DNA from: Candidatus Moraniibacteriota bacterium
Lineage (GTDB): Bacteria; Patescibacteriota; Minisyncoccia; Moranbacterales; GCA-2747515
Reading direction: 5' to 3'
NCBI GenBank assembly: GCA_018401135.1
Contig: JAGYLL010000009.1
Span: forward strand, 1 to 32,028
DNA length: 32,028 bases
Shown: in pieces, positions 17,673 to 27,206 of the stretch
How the letters are laid out: each line of letters starts with the position of its first letter
How positions within the stretch are numbered: position 1 is the first letter of the stretch
Notes under the pieces: generated by a model
The model's database searches: none
What the model was told of the DNA's origin: nothing
Seen by the model: the letters and a program-made list of their open reading frames with translations, nothing else
Program-made: the position numbers and the translations under genes

Positions 17673-18380
17673 CTAAATCTCTACGCCGTAGGATCGGAGT
17701 TCTCGAAGGCATTTTTTTACGGGAGCGAAAGATTGCCTATGTTCTGCTATAGGTCCAAAACGTCGAAGTGCTTCCATATGCTCTTTGGTGCCGTATCCTT
17801 TGTGATGGGCAAATCCATAATTTGGAAATGTTTTGTCCAGAAGTATCATTTCTCTATCACGCAAAACTTTTGCTACGATAGAAGCACAGGCAATGCTTTT
17901 TACTTTTTTGTCCCCCCCGATGATAGCTTTTTGCTCTATACTTATCTGAGGAATTTCTTTGTCTCCATCAATAAGAAACATAACCTTTTCTTGTTTGGAT
18001 TTTGTCCCATAGGATGAAACTCGTTTCCACTCAGAAATAGCAGTCTTCATCGCCAAAAAGGTCGCTTGAAGTATATTAATTCTATCGATGGTTTCGGCTG
18101 AAACTCGACCGATACCTATGAAAAAATGTTCTTCCAAGAAAAGAAAAAGGCTTTCTCTCTTTGTATGAGAAAGCTGTTTGGAATCTCGAAGAGACTGCCA
18201 GAATTCTCGATTCTTTGCATCAAAAACACATTGTTTTGTCTTGAGAGAAAGAGCGCAAACAACGACAGGACCTGCAAGAGGACCTCTCCCCACTTCGTCT
18301 ATACCGACAATAGAAGAAAAACCTTTTCGAAGGTATTCTTTTTCTTCATCCCATGTACTTATTTTCGAGAGTATGTGCAT
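17673..18380 (-). CDS. rnhB: Ribonuclease HII
   Basis: VGIDEVGRGPLAGPVVVCAL, RDSKQLSHTKRE, IDGDKEIP, KVKSIACASIVAKVLRDR, HKGYGTKEHMEAL; start trimmed from 18461 to ATG 18380. Confidence 0.94.
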   Translation of the reverse strand: MHILSKISTWDEEKEYLRKGFSSIVGIDEVGRGPLAGPVVVCALSLKTKQCVFDAKNREFWQSLRDSKQLSHTKRESLFLFLEEHFFIGIGRVSAETIDRINILQATFLAMKTAISEWKRVSSYGTKSKQEKVMFLIDGDKEIPQISIEQKAIIGGDKKVKSIACASIVAKVLRDREMILLDKTFPNYGFAHHKGYGTKEHMEALRRFGPIAEHRQSFAPVKKCLRELRSYGVEI

Positions 18381-18464
18381 ATACGCTATACTGTAGCATA
18401 TTGTACCAAAAGAGAGTATGCTATTATAGATATACTTTAAAGAAATCCCTTTTCTACGCAATAT

Positions 18465-21200
18465 ATGTCACGATTTGTCCATCTTCATACTCACTCGCAC
18501 TATTCCCTCCTTGATGGTCTTGGGAAAATAGATGAGCTCCTTGATCGAGCCAAAGAATTAGGAATGAATGCTATGGCACTTACCGACTATGGCAATCTTT
18601 ATGGTGCGGTAGAATGGTGTGTTACTGCCAAAGATCGTGGCATAAAGCCGATCATTGGATGTGAAATGTATGTGACAAAAGATATGAGAAGTCAGGGAAA
18701 TGGTCCTGATGACAAGAGACGCTATCACATTACCCTTCTTGTTGAAAATCAAACGGGGTACAAAAACCTTCTCAAGCTCGTAACCCTTTCGTATTTGGAA
18801 GGATTTAATGATAAGCCACGTATAGACAAAGAAACACTTGCTCTCTATCACGAAGGACTTATCGCTCTTTCTGGTTGTCATGAAGGTGAGGTTCCAAGTA
18901 TGGCCAAAACAGGAAATGTAAAAAAAACGAAAAAGATAGCGCTCGAATATCAAGCTATTTTTGGAAAAGATAATTTCTTTCTTGAGATTCAAGACCATCC
19001 ACAATCAAAGGATCAAAAGATCATAAATGAAACACTTATAACTCTCTCCAAAGAAAATGATTTCCCTCTCGTTGCCACAGCAGACATTCACTACATATAT
19101 CCACAAGACGCTCCTGTTCAAGATATTCTTCTTTGTATACAAACAAACAGAAAAGTATACGAAAAAGATCGTATGAATTATATGGACTATGATCTTTCTC
19201 TGCGTTCTCCAGAAGATATGGAGAGAATATTTGCCCATATTCCTGAAGCTATCGAGAATACGGCAAAAATTGCTGATCGATGTAATTTTCAAATAAAACT
19301 TGGGGAGACAGAACTTCCTACCTATCCCCTTCCCGATGGAGAAACGCCTGATTCTTATCTTCGCCAACTCACCCTCGAAGGACTTAGTCGTCATTACAAA
19401 GATGATGAAATCACACAAGAGCACCGAGAGCGAATGGAATACGAACTCGATATTATACAAAAGACGGGGTATAGTGCATACTTTCTTATCGTGCAAGATT
19501 TTATCAACTGGGCAAAAAGACAAGGTATCGTGGTTGGTCCTGGAAGAGGATCGGCTGCGGGAAGCTTTGTCTCCTATCTCGTGGGAATTACCAATATTGA
19601 TCCTATAAAGTATCATCTTCTTTTTGAACGATTTCTTAATCCCGAGCGTGTCTCTATGCCTGATGTAGACATTGACTTTGCCGATGATCGTCGTGATGAT
19701 GTTTTGGATTATTGTCGCCAAAAGTATGGCAAAGATCACGTTGCTCATATCATCACCTTTGGAACTATGGCCGCACGAGCCGCTATTCGTGATGCAGGAA
19801 GAGCGCTTGGTCTCCCCTATGATTTTTGCGATAAAACTGCCAAGCTGATCCCTATGTTTTCTACTATCAGTCAAACACTTGAGAATGTTCCTGATTTTAA
19901 ACTTCTCTATGATAAAAATGCTGAAGCCAAAAAGCTCATAGCCAGTGCCAAGCGTTTAGAGGGTGTGTGTCGCCATGCTTCTGTCCATGCTTGTGGTATT
20001 GTCATTACCCCAAAACCAGTTTCTGATTATACTCCTATGCAGAGAGTGGCTGGACACGATGAGTATGTAACCCAATATTCTTCTTCTACAAAAACCAGTT
20101 ATGTTGAGAAAATAGGACTTCTCAAAATGGATTTTTTGGGACTCAGAAACTTAACTATCATACAAAACACGCTTCGTATTATAAAAAAAATACATAATCT
20201 CACCATCGAAATAGATGCGATTCCTTTGGATGATGCCAAAACATACGAACTGCTTCAAAAAGGAAAAACAACGGGTGTATTTCAACTCGAATCTTCTGGA
20301 ATGAAACGCTATCTCAAACTTCTCAAACCAACGGTTTTTGAAGATATTATCGCTATGGTTGCTCTCTACAGACCTGGTCCTATGGAGTGGATACCTGATT
20401 TCATCGATGGAAAGCATGGTCGAAAGGTTATAGAATATGTTCATCCTATACTCGAACCTATACTCCAAGAAACGTACGGGGTGGCTGTGTACCAAGAGCA
20501 AGTTATGCGTATAGCTCGAGATCTCGCTGGTTTTACTATGGGAGAGGCGGATGTATTGAGAAAAGCTATGGGAAAGAAAATACTTGAACTCATTCAAGAA
20601 CAAAAAATAAAATTCATTCAAAGATGTGTCGAAAATGGAGTTGCCGAAGAAATTGCTACGAAAGTATTTACGTTTATTGAGCCTTTTGCTGGATATGGAT
20701 TTAATCGATCACATGCTGCTTGCTATGGTCTTATTGGTTATCAAACAGCCTATCTCAAAGCACACTACCCCGCAGAATTTATGGCAGCTCTTATGACTTC
20801 AGATCAAGATAATTCTGATCGTATAGCCATAGAAGCAACAGAATGTCGCGATATGGGTATAGAAGTTCTTCCTCCTAATATAAATAAGAGCTTTGAAGAA
20901 TTTGCTGTGGTTTTGGAAGAAGGTGATCCCAAGGATACAAATACTTCTGAAAAAAAGGTTACGCTTCGTTTTGGACTTAATGCTATAAAAAACGTAGGAA
21001 AACCTGTGTGTGCAGAAATTGTTTCTGAAAGAAAAAGAAATGGACCCTATACATCTCTTACACAATTTATCGAACGAGTTCACACACGAGATCTCAATAA
21101 AAAATCTATTGAAGCCTTAGCAAAAGTCGGGGCTTTAGAGGATGTTTCTGAAAGAAATGAAGTGCTTTACGAATATAGAAAATATATTACATTTTTCTAA
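18465..21200 (+). CDS. dnaE: DNA polymerase III alpha subunit, ORF ends early at 911 aa
   Basis: PHP motif FVHLHTHSHYSLLDG; GPGRGSAAGS; PDVDIDFADDRRDDVLDYC; YRPGPMEWIPDFIDGKHG; HAACYGLIGYQTAYLKAHYPAEFMAAL. The polymerase core is intact. Confidence 0.95.
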   Translation: MSRFVHLHTHSHYSLLDGLGKIDELLDRAKELGMNAMALTDYGNLYGAVEWCVTAKDRGIKPIIGCEMYVTKDMRSQGNGPDDKRRYHITLLVENQTGYKNLLKLVTLSYLEGFNDKPRIDKETLALYHEGLIALSGCHEGEVPSMAKTGNVKKTKKIALEYQAIFGKDNFFLEIQDHPQSKDQKIINETLITLSKENDFPLVATADIHYIYPQDAPVQDILLCIQTNRKVYEKDRMNYMDYDLSLRSPEDMERIFAHIPEAIENTAKIADRCNFQIKLGETELPTYPLPDGETPDSYLRQLTLEGLSRHYKDDEITQEHRERMEYELDIIQKTGYSAYFLIVQDFINWAKRQGIVVGPGRGSAAGSFVSYLVGITNIDPIKYHLLFERFLNPERVSMPDVDIDFADDRRDDVLDYCRQKYGKDHVAHIITFGTMAARAAIRDAGRALGLPYDFCDKTAKLIPMFSTISQTLENVPDFKLLYDKNAEAKKLIASAKRLEGVCRHASVHACGIVITPKPVSDYTPMQRVAGHDEYVTQYSSSTKTSYVEKIGLLKMDFLGLRNLTIIQNTLRIIKKIHNLTIEIDAIPLDDAKTYELLQKGKTTGVFQLESSGMKRYLKLLKPTVFEDIIAMVALYRPGPMEWIPDFIDGKHGRKVIEYVHPILEPILQETYGVAVYQEQVMRIARDLAGFTMGEADVLRKAMGKKILELIQEQKIKFIQRCVENGVAEEIATKVFTFIEPFAGYGFNRSHAACYGLIGYQTAYLKAHYPAEFMAALMTSDQDNSDRIAIEATECRDMGIEVLPPNINKSFEEFAVVLEEGDPKDTNTSEKKVTLRFGLNAIKNVGKPVCAEIVSERKRNGPYTSLTQFIERVHTRDLNKKSIEALAKVGALEDVSERNEVLYEYRKYITFF

Positions 21201-22001
21201 GGAAAAAGTAGAAAAGGAAAGTAATCAATCCTCTCTCTTTTCTTCTGCTTCTTTTGACACACCCTCTCTGATTACGAAAGACGGAAGAGGCGACTCGGTT
21301 CCAAAGACTTGCTGGGAAGAGATCTTTAGGTCTTTATGTAAGCGATCATCCAACGTCAGAATACAAAGAATATTTAGAGATGGTTTTTGTCCAGCAATTA
21401 ACAAACTTTCTCTCTCAGTGATAATGATCGATCGGTAAAAATAGGTGGTGTAGTTCAATCTATAAAACAAATTTATCTTAAAAATAAAAATCAATGGCAT
21501 CTGTTACTCTAGAAAATAACTTGGGATCGATAGAATGTCTTGTTTTTCCCAAAATGTATAAAAACTCTGGAAATATGGACAGAGGGGTCTCTCCTTATGA
21601 TAGATGGAAAAATATCAACAAAAGATGGTGAATGTAAACTTATCGTAGATTCAGTAAGTCCTTTAGGAAGAGAAGCTCTCGAAATGCTCGATCGTATAAA
21701 AGCAACCAAGCTGAAAATATGGACAAGAAGTTCAAAATGAATTTAAAAATCACCAGAGAAAATAATCACACAAACTTCATCTAAAGAAGAAAATATTTTT
21801 CAATCGAAGACACTTCTCTTCTTATTCGTATTCCCGAACATACACCCAAAGAAAACTTGAGAAACTCTCTCTTTTTGAGAAATCTTCCAGAAGAACGTAT
21901 TCGGTAAGCCCTTTCTCTTGGGAAAAAACCATACAAACATCCTTCCCACATAGAATATACATGCAAGAAGTTGGAATATCTCTACGAAAAATATTTTCCT
22001 A
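21201..22001 (+). pseudogene. dnaE: Fragmented 3' part of dnaE (clamp-binding motif, OB fold, C-terminal domain) with multiple frameshifts/stops
   Basis: Successive different frames encode: FSKEKVEKESNQSSLF; TEEATRFQRLA; WEE; LGLYVSDHPTSEYKEYLE; INKLSLS; DNDRSVKIGGVVQSIKQIYLKNKNQ; MASVTLENNLGSIECLVFPKMYKN; EIWTEGSLLMIDGKISTKDGECKLIVDSVSPL; SLLIRIPEHTPKENL. Confidence 0.85.
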
Positions 22002-22082
22002 ATATTCTTTTTCACACCTTGAAAGATAGTATTTATATTTTTAGATCTTAGTTCTTGAGTTATTTTTATTGCTTTATTTTAT

Positions 22083-23849
22083 ATGAAAGAAATATCTTCT
22101 TACCCCATAGAAACTCTCCGTCATAGCTGTGCTCACCTTTTAGCATCAGCGGTACTTAAACTTTTTCCCGAGACAAAGCTCGGTATGGGACCTTCTATTG
22201 AAAATGGTTTTTATTATGATTTTCACTGTAAGCAATCTTTATCTACACAAGATCTCAAAAAAATAGAAAAAGTGATGCGAAAAAGTATTCAAGAAAATCA
22301 TCCTTTTACTAAAATTATTCTTTCTACAAATTCTGCTCTAGAAAAATATACCCTCTTTGATCAACCCTACAAAAGAGAAATTCTCAAAGATTTACAAGAA
22401 AAAGGAACACAGGAAGTTTCTTTGTATCAAACGGGTGAATTTGTTGATCTTTGCTCTGGTCCTCACGTCGATTCTTCTGGTGAAATTCCCCTCTATGGTT
22501 TTGCTCTCGATCGTATTGCTGGAGCCTACTGGAAAGGAGATTCTACACAAGATCAACTTCAGCGTATTTATGGTCTTCTTTTTTTGACAAAAGAAGAGCT
22601 TCAAGATTATCTTATTTCTCGACAAGAAGCCAAAAAACGAGATCATAAAAAGCTTGGAAAAGAACTTGATCTTTTTTATTTTGATGATGCTGTCGGAAAA
22701 GGTCTCCCTCTCTGGACTCCCAAAGGAACCATTATCAAACACGAGCTTTCTGAATATGTACGAACACTTGAAAAAAAGTATGGTTATGATCATGTAGAAA
22801 CTCCCTTTATCGGAAATGAGAAACTTTACAAAATTTCTGGACACCTCGACCACTACAAAGATAATATGTACGCCCCTATTGATATGGATGGAGAGAAATT
22901 TTATCTCCGTCCTATGGCATGTCCTCATCACATACGACTTTTGCAAAGAAAACCTCTTAGTTATAAGGATCTTCCTGTCCGCTATGCTGAAATAGCCGAT
23001 TATTCTCGTTTTGAGAAATCTGGTGAACTTATGGGTATGATACGATTGCGAAAATTTCAACTTACCGATGGTCATCTCTTTGTTACACCTGAACAACTCA
23101 AAGAAGAATTTAAGGATGTGTGTACAATGATTGGGGAAGGAATGAAAAAACTTGGTCTTGAAAATGTTGTTTCTTATCGTTTCTCCAAAAGAGATCCTAA
23201 GAATAAAGAGAAGTACTATCCCGATGACACTCTTTGGAATACGGCTGAAAATCTTATGAAAGAAGCTCTCGATGAAATGGATTTTGAGTATAAAGAGGCT
23301 GAAGATGAAGCTGCTTTTTATGGACCAAAACTTGATGTACAAGGAAAAAATGTCAATGGTAAAGAAGACACTCTTTTTACAGCCCAAATCGATTTTCTCC
23401 TTCCTGAAAAATTTAATATTCTCTATACCGATAAAGACGGTACACAAAAACGTCCTGTTATGATTCATCGAAGCACCATTGGATCTCTGGAACGAATTTT
23501 CGCTTTCCTTATAGAGCATTATGCTGGAGCTTTTCCACTCTGGCTCGCACCTGTTCAAATAGCACTCTTACCTGTATCAGAAAAATTTCGAGACGAAGCC
23601 ATTTCTCTCAAGAAGATGTTTGAAAAAGAAAATATTCGAGTACATCTCTGTGATGATGATATTTCTCTTGGAAAGCGTATTCATGAAATGGAGAAACAGA
23701 AAATTCCTCTTCTTGCCATTCTTGGAGAAAAAGAAGTTTCTTCCCAAACACTTACTCTGAGAGAAATAGGAGAGAAGAAAATATTCCAAAGAGAAAATGT
23801 TTCCATAAAAGAATGTCTCGAACAATTAAAAAAAGAAATACAAAAATAA
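22083..23849 (+). CDS. thrS: Threonyl-tRNA synthetase lacking the N-terminal TGS domain
   Basis: LRHSCAHLLASAVLKLFP, MGPSIENGFYYDF, RPMACPHHIRLLQ, RYAEIADYSRFEKSGELMGMIRLRKFQLTDGHLF, PVMIHRSTIGSLERIFAFLIEHYAGAFPLWLAPVQ. Confidence 0.95.
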   Translation: MKEISSYPIETLRHSCAHLLASAVLKLFPETKLGMGPSIENGFYYDFHCKQSLSTQDLKKIEKVMRKSIQENHPFTKIILSTNSALEKYTLFDQPYKREILKDLQEKGTQEVSLYQTGEFVDLCSGPHVDSSGEIPLYGFALDRIAGAYWKGDSTQDQLQRIYGLLFLTKEELQDYLISRQEAKKRDHKKLGKELDLFYFDDAVGKGLPLWTPKGTIIKHELSEYVRTLEKKYGYDHVETPFIGNEKLYKISGHLDHYKDNMYAPIDMDGEKFYLRPMACPHHIRLLQRKPLSYKDLPVRYAEIADYSRFEKSGELMGMIRLRKFQLTDGHLFVTPEQLKEEFKDVCTMIGEGMKKLGLENVVSYRFSKRDPKNKEKYYPDDTLWNTAENLMKEALDEMDFEYKEAEDEAAFYGPKLDVQGKNVNGKEDTLFTAQIDFLLPEKFNILYTDKDGTQKRPVMIHRSTIGSLERIFAFLIEHYAGAFPLWLAPVQIALLPVSEKFRDEAISLKKMFEKENIRVHLCDDDISLGKRIHEMEKQKIPLLAILGEKEVSSQTLTLREIGEKKIFQRENVSIKECLEQLKKEIQK

Positions 23850-23895
23850 AAGAGGGCTCAAGAAATATTGTTTATTCCCTAACCCCCTCATTGCT

Positions 23896-24279
23896 CTAGC
23901 TCTTTGGTCGTATAAGAGCAAACCCTGATCGAATCCCTCCTTCACTTCGAAAAATGCAAACATTATTCATCTCTTCAAGGTCAAATCGTGAACCCATAGG
24001 ATAAATAGTTGCATCTTTAGCCTGGCACACAGGGACAAGAGCAAAAACTTGCAAAAGGGAAGTTTCTCCAAGATACTGCTCAGGGAGATAAAGGAAAATC
24101 AAAGGTTTTCCATTGAAACAGTATCCTATATCGTGTATTAACGCTCTATCTTCATTTTCATAATGAAGACTTAATACATGAGGACTCCCCTCTTTTACCA
24201 TAATGACAGGGAATGGGTGCCGAAGTATTTTTACCTCAGGCATTTCTTTCATAGCCATAGCAAAAATCCTCTTATCCAC
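23896..24279 (-). CDS. Hypothetical protein
   Basis: 127 aa ORF filling the thrS-miaA gap; no family recognised. Confidence 0.6.
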   Translation of the reverse strand: MDKRIFAMAMKEMPEVKILRHPFPVIMVKEGSPHVLSLHYENEDRALIHDIGYCFNGKPLIFLYLPEQYLGETSLLQVFALVPVCQAKDATIYPMGSRFDLEEMNNVCIFRSEGGIRSGFALIRPKS

Positions 24280-24297
24280 ACAAAGAACTTCTCAAGT

Positions 24298-25287
24298 ATG
24301 TCAAAGATACTCCCCGAAAATACTTTCCGTCAAGAGCAAGAAAAAAATTTTCTTCTTGCTATTCTCGGACCCACAGCCTCAGGAAAGTCAGATGTGGCTA
24401 TTCGCATTGCACAGAAATACGATGGCGAGATCATATCATGTGATTCTCGACAGGTGTATAGAGGTATGGATATAGGATCAGGAAAAGTAAAAAAGGATAC
24501 TACAGCAACAAATATTTCTTCAGCCTTTCTTTCTGAAACAATTCCCCATCACCTTATAGATATCATATCTCCACAAACAGAGTATAATGTTGTCAAATTT
24601 CAAAAACAAGCACATAGCGCTCTACGAAATATTTTTTCAAGAAAAAAACTCCCCATTCTTTGTGGTGGAACAGGTTTTTGGGCACAAGCATTTCTTGAAA
24701 ATCAAATCTTTCCCGAAATATCCCCCGATAAAAAATTAAGAAAAATGCTTGAAAAAAAATCTCGAGAAGAACTTCTTGAAAAACTTATTTCTCTTGATCC
24801 TCAAAAAGTAGCTTCTCTCGATATTTCTAATCCACTAAAGATTATTCGTGCTTTAGAAATTATTTTGCATAAAAAAACTTCTTCAAAAAAAGACCCTACC
24901 TCTCGAAAAACAGTCTCTCCCCTTGATTGGAAAGGTATCATCATCAATCCTCCACGAGAAATTCTCTATAAAAATATAGAAATTCGACTCAACCAAAGGT
25001 TTGAAGAAGGAATGATAGAAGAAATACGAAATCTTCATTATAATCAGAAAATTCCTTGGAGTAGACTTGAGAGTTTTGGACTTGAATATCGATGGATTAC
25101 ACGGCACCTTCTTGGAAAGATTTCATTCGAGGAAATGCGAGAAAAACTCTTACAGGATATTCGTCACTATGCCAAAAGACAAGGAACGTGGTTTCGTCGT
25201 TGGGAACGACAAGGGAGAGTATTTTCTTGGGTATCATCGAAGGAAGAAGCGCTTGCTGTTGCCAAAGATATAATAGAATATCTCTAA
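24298..25287 (+). CDS. miaA: tRNA dimethylallyltransferase
   Basis: LLAILGPTASGKSDVAIRIAQKYDGEIISCDSRQVYRGMDIGSGK, PHHLIDI, LCGGTGFW, IRHYAKRQGTWFRR; start reassigned to ATG 24298. Confidence 0.95.
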   Translation: MSKILPENTFRQEQEKNFLLAILGPTASGKSDVAIRIAQKYDGEIISCDSRQVYRGMDIGSGKVKKDTTATNISSAFLSETIPHHLIDIISPQTEYNVVKFQKQAHSALRNIFSRKKLPILCGGTGFWAQAFLENQIFPEISPDKKLRKMLEKKSREELLEKLISLDPQKVASLDISNPLKIIRALEIILHKKTSSKKDPTSRKTVSPLDWKGIIINPPREILYKNIEIRLNQRFEEGMIEEIRNLHYNQKIPWSRLESFGLEYRWITRHLLGKISFEEMREKLLQDIRHYAKRQGTWFRRWERQGRVFSWVSSKEEALAVAKDIIEYL

Positions 25288-25326
25288 TTTTACCTCCACA
25301 CCATTCTATTACGTAGAAGCAGTGTT

Positions 25327-26493
25327 TTAATGTTTCACAACATCTTCTAAAACATTGTGTGTTTCTTTGGCGCATTTCCTCCAAGAAAATCGAGAAACTG
25401 CCAAAGAAGCCCGTTGTGACATTTCACTAAAAAGCTCCTTATCCTGGAATAATTCTAAAAGAGCAAATCCTATTTCTTCAGGTCGAAATGGATCTATGTA
25501 AAGAGCTCCTTTTTGTGCGATTTCTCCAAGAGAGGAATTATTCGAAGTAATAGAAGGCTTTCCACATTTCATAGCTTCTGCCAAAGGAAATCCAAAACCT
25601 TCGTAGAAAGAAGGATAAACAAAAACTGTGGCAAGATTATACAATCCCGGTTTATCTTCTTGAGAAATACATCCGAGACGCTTAATATCTTGAGAAAATA
25701 CATTTTTTCGTATTTCTTTTTTGAGACTTTCCTCTTTCCAACCAGAAGATCCGACGAGAATAAGCTGTACAATATCATCGCTATTTTCTGAAGTATAGAG
25801 TCGACGAAACATTTCGTATCCCCGTATAAGAGCAATAATATTCTTTCTTGGTTCAAATGTTCCCAAAAATAAAATAAATTTATATGGTAAATTATATCGT
25901 TTTTTTATATCCATAAGAGCTACGGTATTTCGATTCATAATAGTAAATTGCTCTGAAATCCCACTATAAACAACAGTTATTTTTTCTCGTTGTATACCAT
26001 ATATACGCATAAGATCATCTGCTGTTGATTGAGAAACAGCTAGTATTTTTTGCGCTCGTGAAAAAAGTTTTCGTGGACCCACAAAAAGATGCCATAGTCT
26101 TCGTTTGAGAGAAAATGTTTCCGGATAAATTTCAAAAGAAAGATCGTGAGCGGTTATAACGAGAGGACACTTTGGTGAGAGAGCTATAAAATTAAGATTT
26201 GGTGCAAAAAAAACATCTACCCCACCAATCATTCGATCGAGAAAGGGTCTTTGAAAATACCAAAGAAAAAGATTTAAAAGTTTATTAGGAAAATATCTTC
26301 TAACCAATCGAACATGAGAATAGTTTGTTGCCCAAGAAAAATCAATTTTTTTGGAAGAAAATGCATTATAAAAGAGAATATATTCATGTTCTTGTGAAGT
26401 TGAAATCATTTTTTCAATAAGATTTCTTGCATATTCTTCAACTCCTGAAATTCTTCCACCTGCAAAACATCGCATATCAATTCCAATTTTCAT
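25327..26493 (-). CDS. Glycosyltransferase family 4 (GT-B fold)
   Basis: MKIGIDMRCFAGGRISGVEEYARNLI, VITAHDLSFEIYPETFS, ILAVSQSTADDL, FLGTFEPRKNI, VFVYPSFYEGFGFPLAEAMKCGKPSITSNNSSLGEI. Confidence 0.92.
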   Translation of the reverse strand: MKIGIDMRCFAGGRISGVEEYARNLIEKMISTSQEHEYILFYNAFSSKKIDFSWATNYSHVRLVRRYFPNKLLNLFLWYFQRPFLDRMIGGVDVFFAPNLNFIALSPKCPLVITAHDLSFEIYPETFSLKRRLWHLFVGPRKLFSRAQKILAVSQSTADDLMRIYGIQREKITVVYSGISEQFTIMNRNTVALMDIKKRYNLPYKFILFLGTFEPRKNIIALIRGYEMFRRLYTSENSDDIVQLILVGSSGWKEESLKKEIRKNVFSQDIKRLGCISQEDKPGLYNLATVFVYPSFYEGFGFPLAEAMKCGKPSITSNNSSLGEIAQKGALYIDPFRPEEIGFALLELFQDKELFSEMSQRASLAVSRFSWRKCAKETHNVLEDVVKH

Positions 26494-26562
26494 ACAGCCT
26501 TTCATCCTTAACAAATCATTATCGTATTCAAATCTTACTAGACATCTCTTATGTATTTTTGT

Positions 26563-27189
26563 TCATTTCTTTTTTGCTGTCATAAAATATGCTCTCAGGC
26601 CAACTCCCCACAGAGCCAAAACCATACCCACCAGCAAAGATCCTCCTATAATCTTTGTCCAAGGAATATAATAAGGGTATATTATGGGCTTTTCCACGAT
26701 AATACGAAACCAATCATTATTTTGAGATGTTCCACTATTAAGATCTATTGTCCTTTGGTTGAGTATTTTTTCTAAAGAAGTCGTAAGAGTCTGTGCAATA
26801 TCTTCAGTGGCTGTAGTAAATCGAACCTCAATGTATTGAGAAGAAAGTCTTTTAGCAGAAAAAACTTTCCCCAAAGTATGTTCTGAGGGAGTTGCAACTT
26901 CTCTACCTGTTTCTTTGTAAATATCAGCGACTATTCTCGGAGAAGAAAGCCATCGAACTATCGTATCAGCAAATCTTTCATCTGCCTGAAGACGATAAAA
27001 ATCATCATACTGATATTCATTTGTTTGATTTCCAGATCCAGAACGAGCTATATGAAGTGAAAGTATGGTAGTGTATCGAACAGGTTGCAAGAAGACATAG
27101 AAAATTGTAGTAATAACAATTCCAATAGTTATTAAAGAGAAGAACTTCCATTGTTTTCGTATTTCTTGAATAAATTCTTTAAGTTCCAT
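26563..27189 (-). CDS. Wzz/polysaccharide chain-length-determinant-like membrane protein
   Basis: 208 aa with N- and C-terminal TM helices flanking a soluble region (YTTILSLHIARSG...IDLNSGTSQNNDWFRIIVEKPIIYPYYIPWTKIIGGSLLVGMVLAL). Confidence 0.7.
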   Translation of the reverse strand: MELKEFIQEIRKQWKFFSLITIGIVITTIFYVFLQPVRYTTILSLHIARSGSGNQTNEYQYDDFYRLQADERFADTIVRWLSSPRIVADIYKETGREVATPSEHTLGKVFSAKRLSSQYIEVRFTTATEDIAQTLTTSLEKILNQRTIDLNSGTSQNNDWFRIIVEKPIIYPYYIPWTKIIGGSLLVGMVLALWGVGLRAYFMTAKKK

Positions 27190-27206
27190 ATAAATATATA
27201 TTACGA

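Noticed and set aside
18465-18720. PHP domain of DnaE with TDYGN instead of TDHGN
   Set aside because: PHP metal-site degeneration is common in bacterial DnaE (e.g. E. coli), so not listed as a separate finding.
19005-19874. 289-aa minus-strand ORF (also 18558-19004 and 20151-20621)
   Set aside because: Antisense to conserved dnaE coding sequence; no family resemblance.
22392-23558. 388-aa minus-strand ORF
   Set aside because: Fully antisense to well-conserved thrS; composition (S/F/I/R-rich) is typical of shadow ORFs.
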